Source: an uncultured Lachnospiraceae bacterium (GTDB lineage Bacteria > Bacillota > Clostridia > Lachnospirales > Lachnospiraceae). From it: a stretch of DNA of 10,255 bases. The notes beneath the pieces are model-generated. The model did no database searches. It was given only the letters and a program-made list of their open reading frames with translations, and had not been told where the DNA came from. Made by a program: the position numbers and the translations under genes. Shown here in pieces: positions 1 to 6,597 of the stretch (its first letter is position 1; each line of letters starts with the position of its first letter). The DNA is taken from the NCBI GenBank assembly GCA_910586355.1, contig CAJUHJ010000035.1, forward strand, positions 1 to 10,255, written 5' to 3'.

Positions 1-1289
1 ATATCTTGAAATTTGCTGTGCCAACCATTGCTATGACAGTATTTATGTCTTTTTATACCATGGTAGACGGCCTGTTTGTATCCAATCTGATTGGAACAAG
101 CGCACTTTCCGCAATCAATCTGACAGCGCCCATTATACAGCTAGTGACGGCAATTTCTACCATGCTTGCTACCGGAGGAAGCGCAGTAATTATGAAAAAA
201 ATGGGAGAACAAAAAACAGATGAAGCAAAAGAAGATTTTACGTTCCTGATTCTGGTAAATGTCGCTGCAGGAATCGTTATGTGTGCTGTCGGGTATCTGG
301 CAATGAACCATATTTTTGCCGGAATGAACCTGTCTGCTGATGTGGAAAGATATTGTATCGAATATTTAAGCCGTTATCTGATATTTACAGTACCAATTCT
401 TTTAATGAATAATTTTACACTTTATATGATTGCCAGTGAAAAAGCATCCTTGTCTCTTATCTGTTCTGTGACAGGCGGCGTTTTGAATATGGCTCTGGAT
501 TATGTGTTTATCGCTGTATTTCATCTTGGAATCAGCGGCGCGGCAATCGCAACAGGGCTTGGTTATTCTGTGACGGCAGTTGCCGGACTGTTTGTTTTTA
601 GCCAGAATCAAAACCTTCTGCATTTTAAAAAGCCATCCTTCCGGTTCAAAGTTCTTGCAAATGCAGCTTCCAACGGCTGTTCCGAAATGGCGACCGCACT
701 TGTCACCGGTATCATTACGATGATGTTTAACTGGACGATACTCCATTATGTCGGTGAAGACGGCGTTGCGGCTGTTACGATTATCACGTATGTTCTGATG
801 TTTGCAAGTTCCTTATATACAGGATATTCCTATGGTGTGGCGCCAATGCTTAGTTTTTACTATGGAGAGCAAAATACCAGTAAACTTAAAAAACTGGTTG
901 CAGTCAGTTTAAAAATCATCGCCGTAATTTCTATTATAACGGCTTTTGCTTCCTTTTTGCTGACAAATCCATTAGTATCCATTTTTGCCCGCCCGGATAA
1001 TCCAGTATACCATCTTGCTGTCACAGGAAACAGAATTTGTACGGCTGCGCTTATTTTTATAGGATTTAATATCTTTGCCAGCGGAATGTTTACTGCATTA
1101 TCCAATGGAATTATTTCAGCCATCCTCGCGTTTTCCAGGTCTTTCGTATTTATGCTGATTACCATGATACTCCTGCCTATGGTTTTTGGCGTAAACGGAA
1201 TTTGGCTTGCAACTCCGGTTGCAGAACTTATGGCGCTTGTCCTGTCTGCCTTTTTATTTTTAAAATATAGAAAAAAATATGGATATTAA
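1..1289 (+). CDS. MATE-family efflux transporter, 5' partial
   Basis: Inner-membrane exporter of the MATE (multidrug and toxic compound extrusion) family, which expels cationic drugs or metabolites in exchange for Na+ or H+. The reading frame is open to the left edge (ATC at 3-5, then TTG at 6-8), and the first visible residues, ILKFAVPTIAMTVFMSFYTM, are the interior of the first transmembrane helix. The true start therefore lies upstream and perhaps 10-25 residues are missing; the TTG is probably not the start. The roughly 427 visible residues are very hydrophobic, with about a dozen helices in two similar halves, and the conserved helix-1 segment VDGLFVSNLIG is present. The protein ends with a basic tail, KYRKKYGY. 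It converges on the chemoreceptor gene and shares a hairpin with it. The substrate cannot be predicted. It most resembles the MepA/DinF-like group, but the subfamily is uncertain. Confidence 0.9.
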   Translation, partial: ILKFAVPTIAMTVFMSFYTMVDGLFVSNLIGTSALSAINLTAPIIQLVTAISTMLATGGSAVIMKKMGEQKTDEAKEDFTFLILVNVAAGIVMCAVGYLAMNHIFAGMNLSADVERYCIEYLSRYLIFTVPILLMNNFTLYMIASEKASLSLICSVTGGVLNMALDYVFIAVFHLGISGAAIATGLGYSVTAVAGLFVFSQNQNLLHFKKPSFRFKVLANAASNGCSEMATALVTGIITMMFNWTILHYVGEDGVAAVTIITYVLMFASSLYTGYSYGVAPMLSFYYGEQNTSKLKKLVAVSLKIIAVISIITAFASFLLTNPLVSIFARPDNPVYHLAVTGNRICTAALIFIGFNIFASGMFTALSNGIISAILAFSRSFVFMLITMILLPMVFGVNGIWLATPVAELMALVLSAFLFLKYRKKYGY

Positions 1290-1308
1290 CACTCTTTCTC
1301 ATATCAAA

Positions 1309-1344
1309 AGAAGCTGCCACAAAACCGTGACAGCTTCTGCTCTT
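1309..1344. terminator. Shared hairpin between convergent genes, probable bidirectional terminator
   Basis: A 12-bp inverted repeat pairs 1309-1320 (AGAAGCTGCCAC) with 1327-1338 (GTGACAGCTTCT) around a 6-nt loop. The single imperfect pair is C/A in the + transcript but becomes a G-U wobble in the - transcript, so the hairpin is slightly better for the minus-strand gene. An AAAA run (1306-1309) precedes it, giving U's for - transcripts, and CTCTTTT (1340-1346) follows it for + transcripts. It lies 20 nt after the MATE stop and just after the chemoreceptor stop, where both transcripts should end. The U-tracts are short, so efficiency is uncertain. Confidence 0.75.
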
Positions 1345-3378
1345 TTAACAAAGTTCAAATTTTTGTACCATCTTATTTAATATTTCTGCTTGAGAAGCAA
1401 GCTCTTCTGATGTTGCGCTTGTTTCCTGGGAAGCTGCCGAATTGTCCTGAATACCGCGGGAAATTTCTTCGATTCCCGCTAAAAGCTGTTTCATATTTTC
1501 CGCCTGGACAGCAGCTGTTTCCGCTGACTCTTGTATCATTCCATTCACCTGGTCTACGGCGTTTACAGATTTTTCCAACGAATTCATAGTATTTACTGCA
1601 ATTGCATTGCCTTTGTTGATTTCTTCCATAGAAATTTCAATCAGCTCTTTTGTCGTACTTGCAGCTTTTGAGCTTTCTAAGGCAAGCTTTCCGATTTCAT
1701 CTGCGACAACTGCAAATCCTTTTCCGGCTTCTCCTGCCCTTGCAGCTTCAATGGAAGCATTTAAAGACAAAAGATTTGTCTGAGAAGCAATGTCTTCTAT
1801 GGTCTGTATAATCCCAACAACTTTTTGGGAAGTCTTTTGGATTTCGTCCATAGCCGCCATCATCTGCTTCATATTTTCCTGATTCTGCTCAATAATCTGG
1901 GCTGCCTGTTCCGTTGCTTTTGCAGAGTCCTCTGCCTTGGTACGGCTGTCCGCAACCTGTCCTACAACGGTAGTTGTCGTTGCTGTAATCTCTTCAATGG
2001 AGGATGCCTGCACTTCTGCGCCTTCTGCCAATATCTGGGAAGCAGAAGCAAGTTCACTCGCTCCAACAGATACTTGTTCTGAACTGCTATTGATTCCAAG
2101 CATAACTTCATTCATAGAATCAGAAATATTAAGCAGCGCCGTTTTTATTTTCTGAAATTCACCAACATAATCATTTTTCAGATGAATATTTAATTTTCCA
2201 GCTGAAATCTGTTCTAACACTTCAGCTGTTTCATCTATGTATGCAATATATTCTTTTAAACGGTCTACCGTCTTTTGAATCGACTCCCCCAACTCTCCAA
2301 TTTCATTCTCGCTTGTAATCTGCAGGCTGACGTCTAAATCTCCCGCCGCGAGCCGCTGTGCCGTCTGGTTCAGCTCTAAGATTGGCTGTGTCAGGTTCTT
2401 TGCGCTTTTCCTTATCCTGACAGAAATTAATAAAATACCGACTGCAAAAACTATAATCAATGCTATAACCATCATTATAAGTATCTCAAAATACTCTGAC
2501 ATAGGCATATTGCTCAATACCATATAGCCTGTCTCTCCGGCCTGTTGTAAAGAGCCATATTTTTTTGACCCACTTGTTTTATAGCTTAAAAATTCATTAC
2601 TTTTTGAAGTAACTGCATCTATGACGTTCTGGGATATACTTACTTCAGTGATATTTTTTTGAATAATATCTTCCTGCGGATGATAAAGAAACGTGCCTTT
2701 TTCGGATAAGAGAAGCATATACCCTTTACGTCCGATTTTGTATTCTTCCATAATCTTCGTCATATGATCTAAAGCAATATCCATACCAACTGCCCCAAGC
2801 ACTGTCCCATCGTCGTCAATAACCGGCGCCGCCGCGCTTAAAATCATTTTTCCAGTGGAAGAATCCACATACGGCTCTGTCAGGACTGTTTCTTTATTTT
2901 CGACGCATCCATACCAGCCGCGCCCCGTGATATCCCAATCCTTTCCGCTTATAAAACCATCCGACTGCATCAGGGAGCTTGTATCTAAATCAGAAACCCA
3001 CGCTGCCATCACATTTTCTGTATCCGTATTCGCAATCTGTACGAGATTTTGCATTACAGTATCCATTTTTTCTGCTTTACTCAGCTCATCGCCAGCTTTT
3101 GTTTCCCGCAAAACCTGTTTGATTTCCGGATTGACTGCCAGCTGCTCTACGCTTCTCGTATACTGCTCTAAAAATCCTGTCAGCTGATTTGACGCGGCAT
3201 TGGATTCCTGCGTCAGTTCTGTCCTTTTCGCTGATATGCTCAGCCATCCTACCATAAAAATTGCAATGACAGCTGTCAGCAGAAATACAAAGATTACGCT
3301 TCCGCCAATCTGAACTAATATCTCATCAGCAATTTTCTGTTTTTTCTTTCCAGTTGCTCTTTTTTTCACCTGTTTCAT
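1345..3378 (-). CDS. Methyl-accepting chemotaxis protein with dCache sensor domain
   Basis: Transmembrane chemoreceptor that passes ligand occupancy to CheA/CheW and so controls flagellar rotation. Order along the 677 residues: basic N-terminus; TM1 about 24-48; extracytoplasmic dCache-type domain about 50-295; TM2 about 298-320; HAMP about 321-375; a second HAMP-like segment about 378-430 (EVLEQISAGKLNIHLKNDYV); long coiled-coil signalling domain to the end. The hairpin tip is canonical: NLLSLNASIEAARAGEAGKG at 535-554, continuing FAVVADEIGKLA. The sensor carries RGWY (R153, W155, Y156), Y170 and D200, matching the spacing of the known dCache amino-acid-binding motif, with W148 where that motif usually has Tyr. 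No C-terminal CheR-docking pentapeptide is seen. The start at 3378 is supported by AGGGGGA at 3384-3390. It appears monocistronic, and no che or flagellar genes are adjacent. Confidence 0.95.
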   Translation of the reverse strand: MKQVKKRATGKKKQKIADEILVQIGGSVIFVFLLTAVIAIFMVGWLSISAKRTELTQESNAASNQLTGFLEQYTRSVEQLAVNPEIKQVLRETKAGDELSKAEKMDTVMQNLVQIANTDTENVMAAWVSDLDTSSLMQSDGFISGKDWDITGRGWYGCVENKETVLTEPYVDSSTGKMILSAAAPVIDDDGTVLGAVGMDIALDHMTKIMEEYKIGRKGYMLLLSEKGTFLYHPQEDIIQKNITEVSISQNVIDAVTSKSNEFLSYKTSGSKKYGSLQQAGETGYMVLSNMPMSEYFEILIMMVIALIIVFAVGILLISVRIRKSAKNLTQPILELNQTAQRLAAGDLDVSLQITSENEIGELGESIQKTVDRLKEYIAYIDETAEVLEQISAGKLNIHLKNDYVGEFQKIKTALLNISDSMNEVMLGINSSSEQVSVGASELASASQILAEGAEVQASSIEEITATTTTVVGQVADSRTKAEDSAKATEQAAQIIEQNQENMKQMMAAMDEIQKTSQKVVGIIQTIEDIASQTNLLSLNASIEAARAGEAGKGFAVVADEIGKLALESSKAASTTKELIEISMEEINKGNAIAVNTMNSLEKSVNAVDQVNGMIQESAETAAVQAENMKQLLAGIEEISRGIQDNSAASQETSATSEELASQAEILNKMVQKFELC

Positions 3379-3407
3379 AAAATTCCCCCTAAATAAACCT
3401 TTCCTCT

Positions 3408-3436
3408 ATTGTATCGTTTTTCAATCGAAAAATCAA
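3408..3436 (-). promoter_or_regulatory. Sigma-A-type promoter for the chemoreceptor gene
   Basis: Read on the minus strand, TTGATT (3436-3431) and TACAAT (3413-3408) are separated by exactly 17 nt, a good -35/-10 pair. Transcription would start near 3401, giving a leader of about 23 nt that contains the ribosome binding site at 3384-3390. The match is to the vegetative sigma factor rather than the sigma-28 motif common for chemotaxis genes. This is called by inspection only. Confidence 0.65.
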
Positions 3437-3458
3437 TAAAAACAAGCAGAAAACACCC

Positions 3459-3487
3459 TTGCATTTCTGATTAGAAAGGTGTATAGT
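3459..3487 (+). promoter_or_regulatory. Sigma-A-type promoter for the thiamine operon
   Basis: TTGCAT (3459-3464) and TATAGT (3482-3487) are 17 nt apart, immediately upstream of the TPP aptamer. The predicted start is near 3494, just before the first aptamer helix at about 3498. This gives a leader of about 180 nt before thiS. The -35 box lies 22 nt from the -35 box of the divergent chemoreceptor promoter. Confidence 0.75.
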
Positions 3488-3497
3488 ACAAAAAGAA

Positions 3498-3602
3498 TTT
3501 CATCATTCATCGGGGAGCTTGCAGTACAGGCTGAGAGGAAGGTACGCCCTTCGACCCATGACCTGATTTGGATAATGCCAACGTAGGGATAACGAAGTGA
3601 AA
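3498..3602 (+). ncRNA. TPP riboswitch aptamer (thi box)
   Basis: Binds thiamine pyrophosphate in the nascent leader and lowers expression of the downstream thi genes. The conserved thi-box blocks are all present and in order: CGGGGAGC (3511-3518), CTGAGA (3531-3536), ACCTGAT (3561-3567), GGATAATGCC (3570-3579) and CGTAGGGA (3582-3589). Visible helices: P1, TTTCA 3498-3502 with TGAAA 3598-3602, reinforced by TTC 3506-3508 with GAA 3594-3596; P2, GGG in 3512-3515 with CCC 3555-3557; P3, GCTTG 3517-3521 with CAGGC 3527-3531; an inserted side hairpin, GAAGG 3538-3542 with CCTTC 3548-3552. Exact ends are approximate. Position and the terminator that follows support control by transcription termination. 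Confidence 0.95.
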
Positions 3603-3614
3603 ACCGTATTTAAT

Positions 3615-3655
3615 GGGAAGTTATCAGACTATGGTAGCTTCCCTGTTTTTATTTT
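3615..3655 (+). terminator. Riboswitch-controlled intrinsic terminator upstream of thiS
   Basis: GGGAAGTTATC (3615-3625) pairs over 11 bp (two G-U) with GGTAGCTTCCC (3633-3643) around a 7-nt loop, followed by TGTTTTTATTTTA. This is a strong Rho-independent terminator between the TPP aptamer and thiS, and it is the expected OFF element of the switch. The left arm GTTATC (3620-3625) is the reverse complement of GATAAC at 3588-3593 in the aptamer 3' end. The right arm AGCTTCCC (3636-3643) can pair with GGGGAGCT (3512-3519) in the aptamer 5' side. Either pairing would block the terminator when TPP is absent. Confidence 0.88.
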
Positions 3656-3674
3656 ATTGTGAGGTGATAACACT

Positions 3675-3872
3675 ATGATAAACATCAATGGAACCCATGA
3701 TACTGCGGTTATCGGGCAAACGCTTTTGGATTATTTATGTTTAGCCGGATATGACGCAAAACGGATTGCCGTCGAGCGAAACGGCGAAATTGTCCCAAAA
3801 GCAGACTATGGAAAAATAACGCTTACAGACGGAGATACCCTTGAAATCGTAAGTTTTGTAGGAGGCGGCTGA
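3675..3872 (+). CDS. thiS: ThiS, sulfur carrier protein for thiazole synthesis
   Basis: Small ubiquitin-fold carrier that delivers sulfur to ThiG as a C-terminal thiocarboxylate. It has 65 residues, the normal family length (about 65-70), and starts with the beta-strand MININGT. It contains the typical IAVERNGEIVPKADY segment and ends in the essential di-glycine, here GGG after IVSF. The start at 3675 is preceded by GAGGTG (3661-3666) with an 8-nt gap. It is the first gene after the riboswitch terminator. Its last codons (GTA GGA GGC GGC) contain AGGAGG at 3860-3865, which also acts as the ribosome binding site of thiF. MoaD-type carriers end similarly, but the operon makes ThiS nearly certain. 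Confidence 0.96.
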   Translation: MININGTHDTAVIGQTLLDYLCLAGYDAKRIAVERNGEIVPKADYGKITLTDGDTLEIVSFVGGG

Positions 3873-3873
3873 T

Positions 3874-4515
3874 ATGAACCGGATTCCAACAAAACAAGAA
3901 ATGACAGCCGCATTAAATGAGCGGCATGGCGCCTTATTACAACAATCTTTTACAGAAAGCTCCATAGCCGTCTGCGGGCTTGGAGGCTTAGGCTCCAACA
4001 TTGCAGTATCACTTGCGCGCGCTGGAATCGGATCGTTGATTTTAATTGATTTTGACTGTGTGGACATCTCAAATCTCCACCGACAGCAGTACAAAGTCTC
4101 TCAAATAGGAAAACCCAAAACAGAAGCGCTTGCAGAAAATCTGCTTGAAATTTCACCATACTTAAATATTTCTGCCCATACGGTAAAAATTACCGAAGAA
4201 AACTGCATGCAGCTGCTTTTCAACGCCGACATCATCTGTGAAGCCTTTGATGCAGCAGAAGAAAAAGCAATGCTTGTCAACTATATATTAGAGCATATGC
4301 CAAAAAAATATCTGATTTCCGCTTCCGGTATGGCAGGACTTGGCTCTGCAAACAACATAAAAACCAGAAAAATCGGAACTCATTTTTACCTCTGTGGAGA
4401 TGGAGTCAGCGATACCGCCGACGGCATGGGACTTGTATCTTCCCGCGTCATGCTTTGCGCCGCACATCAGGCGCACACTGCTTTACGTATTCTCGCAGGG
4501 GAATTTGATACCTGA
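3874..4515 (+). CDS. thiF: ThiF, ThiS adenylyltransferase (short, family-2 type)
   Basis: E1-like enzyme that uses ATP to adenylate the C-terminal glycine of ThiS so that it can accept sulfur. The 213-residue protein has the nucleotide-binding glycine loop GLGGLGS at 35-41, the acidic strand LILIDFD (D59, D61), NLHRQQY with R70, and K82 in GKPKTEAL, all typical ATP/Mg-contacting positions of the ThiF/MoeB/UBA family. EAFDAAEEK (D126) is the crossover region. It is shorter than the roughly 250-residue E. coli ThiF and has no CxxC pairs for the structural zinc, which fits the short form found in anaerobic Firmicutes. It begins 1 nt after the thiS stop and uses an SD inside the thiS coding end. 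A tRNA-threonylcarbamoyladenosine dehydratase (TcdA) is the main alternative by sequence, but context favours ThiF. Confidence 0.93.
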   Translation: MNRIPTKQEMTAALNERHGALLQQSFTESSIAVCGLGGLGSNIAVSLARAGIGSLILIDFDCVDISNLHRQQYKVSQIGKPKTEALAENLLEISPYLNISAHTVKITEENCMQLLFNADIICEAFDAAEEKAMLVNYILEHMPKKYLISASGMAGLGSANNIKTRKIGTHFYLCGDGVSDTADGMGLVSSRVMLCAAHQAHTALRILAGEFDT

Positions 4516-4561
4516 CAAACCAGCATTTTATAAATTTTTCATATAGAAAGAAGGAATCCAT

Positions 4562-5344
4562 ATGCAGCAAAACGACACCCTTATTATCGGAAAAAAAGAA
4601 TTCCATTCCCGTTTTATTTTAGGTTCCGGCAAATATTCCCTGAACTTAATTGAAGCGGCAGTCAAAGACGCCGGAGCGGAAATTATAACGCTCGCAGTAC
4701 GCAGGGCCAATACCAAAGAACAGGAAAATATTTTAGATTATATCCCAAAAGGCGTCACACTTTTGCCAAATACTTCAGGTGCAAGAAACGCAGACGAAGC
4801 TGTGCGCATTGCTAGACTCGCAAGAGAACTCGGCTGCGGAGATTTCGTAAAAATCGAAATTATGCGGGACTTTAAATATCTGCTCCCAGACAACACCGAA
4901 ACCATAAAAGCAACAGAAATTCTTGCAAACGAAGGTTTTGTTGTCCTGCCATATATGTATCCCGACTTAAACGCTGCAAGGGATTTTGTAAATGCCGGAG
5001 CTGCTGCGGTAATGCCGCTCGCATCTCCCATCGGCTCAAACAAAGGGCTTGCTACCCGCGACTTTATACAGATTTTAATTGATGAAATCGACCTGCCGAT
5101 TATCGTAGACGCCGGTATCGGAAGGCCGTCTCAGGCTTGTGAAGCAATGGAAATGGGCGCGGCGGCAATTATGGCAAATACTGCTTTAGCCACCGCCGGA
5201 AATCTGCCCCTGATGGCAAGCGCGTTTCGCGACGCAATTAAAGCCGGAAGAAAAGCCTATCTTGCCGGGCTTGGCAGAGTCCTTACGCGGGGCGCCAGCG
5301 CTTCCGATCCCCTAACTGGATTTTTGCATGAAGGAGGACATTAA
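4562..5344 (+). CDS. thiG: ThiG, thiazole synthase
   Basis: Cytosolic TIM-barrel enzyme that builds the thiazole phosphate ring from 1-deoxy-D-xylulose 5-phosphate, ThiS thiocarboxylate and dehydroglycine. Its 260 residues are the normal length. The Schiff-base lysine is K97 in FVKIEIMRD. PNTSGA at 69-74, the segment DAGIGRPSQACEAMEMG and GAAAIMANTALATA (phosphate-binding region near the C-terminus) are family hallmarks. The start at 4562 follows GAAGGA (4550-4555). The 46-nt gap after thiF is the largest spacer inside the operon and is AT-rich; I see no hairpin or convincing promoter in it. The stop overlaps the thiH start by 1 nt (TAATG). Placement next to thiH fits the partnership in which ThiH supplies the glycine imine. 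Confidence 0.97.
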   Translation: MQQNDTLIIGKKEFHSRFILGSGKYSLNLIEAAVKDAGAEIITLAVRRANTKEQENILDYIPKGVTLLPNTSGARNADEAVRIARLARELGCGDFVKIEIMRDFKYLLPDNTETIKATEILANEGFVVLPYMYPDLNAARDFVNAGAAAVMPLASPIGSNKGLATRDFIQILIDEIDLPIIVDAGIGRPSQACEAMEMGAAAIMANTALATAGNLPLMASAFRDAIKAGRKAYLAGLGRVLTRGASASDPLTGFLHEGGH

Positions 5345-6597
5345 TGGAAAACTGCTTTTTTATCGACTCCGAATATTTATCAAAAGAAGCCCTAAACAAC
5401 AAGCACCGTCTGGAAACGGACCCTTCTTTCCGTAAAAACCACATGGAATATCTTCCTGGTATGGAACAGATTACATCGGACATCTGTACAAAGGTCATGG
5501 CGCACATGAACTCCTATGATGCAGATGTTTACACAGAAAAAGATGTAAAAGCAGCTCTGGGACATGAGGTATGTTCCGTTGAAGATTTAAAAGCGCTGCT
5601 GTCCCCTGCTGCAGAACCCTTTTTAGAAGAAATGGCACAACGCGCCCGCATAGAAACCAGCAAACATTTCGGCAACACAGTCTATATGTTCACACCTTTG
5701 TATATTGCAAACTATTGTGAAAACTACTGCGTCTACTGCGGTTTTAACTGTTACAACCATATCAGCCGCATGAAACTTACGCCGGAACAAATCGAGCACG
5801 AAATGAAAATCATTTCCGAAAGCGGAATGGAAGAAATTTTGATTCTTACCGGAGAAAGCCGCTCCCAAAGTGATGTTGCCTACATAGGGGAAGCCTGTAA
5901 ACTTGCCCGAAATTATTTCCGCATGGTCGGACTGGAAATTTACCCGCTCAACACAAACGAATACCGCTACCTGCATGAATGTGGCGCCGATTATATTACA
6001 GTCTTCCAGGAAACTTATGACACAGACAAATACGAATCGCTGCATTTGCTCGGACACAAACGCGTCTGGCCTTACCGCTTTGACGCGCAGGAACGCGCCC
6101 TTATGGGAGGTATGCGCGGCGTTGCATTTTCTGCACTGCTTGGTTTGTCAGATTTCCGAAAAGATGCGCTTGCCAGCGCCCTCCATGCGTACTACATACA
6201 ACGGAAATACCCTCATGCAGAACTTTCTTTATCGTGCCCAAGGCTGCGCCCAATTGTAAATAATGAAAAAATCAGCCCGCTTGACGTCGACGAATCAAAA
6301 CTCTGCCAGATTATCTGCGCCTACCGTATTTTTCTGCCTTTTATCGGCATCACGGTTTCTTCCAGAGAAAGCGCAGCCTTCCGTAACGGCATTGCCAAAA
6401 TTGCCGCTACAAAAATCTCCGCTGGAGTTTCTACCGGAATCGGCGACCACGAAAGCAAATATACTGGAAAGGAGACAAACGCGGCGCAGGGAGACGAGCA
6501 ATTTGAAATCGACGATAACCGCAGCTTAGACAAAATGTATCAGGACATGGCTGCCGAAGGCCTCCAGCCCGTTTTAAACGATTATTTATATGTATAA
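5344..6597 (+). CDS. thiH: ThiH, 2-iminoacetate synthase (radical SAM tyrosine lyase)
   Basis: Oxygen-sensitive radical-SAM enzyme that cleaves tyrosine to dehydroglycine (2-iminoacetate) and p-cresol, the glycine donor for ThiG. The cluster motif CxxxCxxC is C125, C129, C132 in YCENYCVYCGFN. Other ThiH signatures are LSPAAEPFLEEMAQRA, FGNTVYMFTPLYIANYC, the ETYDTDKYESLHLLGHK region and CPRLRPIV. The protein has 417 residues against about 377 in E. coli. Most of the difference is an N-terminal extension of roughly 30 residues (including HMEYLPGMEQ), which I believe is common in clostridial homologues. The start at 5344 has a strong AAGGAGG (5331-5337). Its presence in place of the oxygen-dependent glycine oxidase ThiO points to an anaerobe. 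Its last 8 nt overlap tenI. Confidence 0.96.
   Translation: MENCFFIDSEYLSKEALNNKHRLETDPSFRKNHMEYLPGMEQITSDICTKVMAHMNSYDADVYTEKDVKAALGHEVCSVEDLKALLSPAAEPFLEEMAQRARIETSKHFGNTVYMFTPLYIANYCENYCVYCGFNCYNHISRMKLTPEQIEHEMKIISESGMEEILILTGESRSQSDVAYIGEACKLARNYFRMVGLEIYPLNTNEYRYLHECGADYITVFQETYDTDKYESLHLLGHKRVWPYRFDAQERALMGGMRGVAFSALLGLSDFRKDALASALHAYYIQRKYPHAELSLSCPRLRPIVNNEKISPLDVDESKLCQIICAYRIFLPFIGITVSSRESAAFRNGIAKIAATKISAGVSTGIGDHESKYTGKETNAAQGDEQFEIDDNRSLDKMYQDMAAEGLQPVLNDYLYV

Noticed and set aside
402..746. 114-codon minus-strand open frame inside the MATE gene
   Set aside because: Its translation is Cys/His-rich and has no recognisable domain, while the plus frame is a clear membrane protein. 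It is an antisense shadow.
4516..4561. Internal promoter or terminator between thiF and thiG
   Set aside because: The 46-nt gap is AT-rich but shows no hairpin, and no -35/-10 pair with proper spacing that I could defend.
5623..6057. 144-codon minus-strand open frame inside thiH
   Set aside because: It lies wholly antisense to the conserved radical-SAM region of ThiH and its translation shows no domain.
5903..6529. Plus-strand open frames in a second frame of thiH
   Set aside because: They overlap conserved thiH coding sequence and show no family resemblance; low-complexity composition suggests chance.
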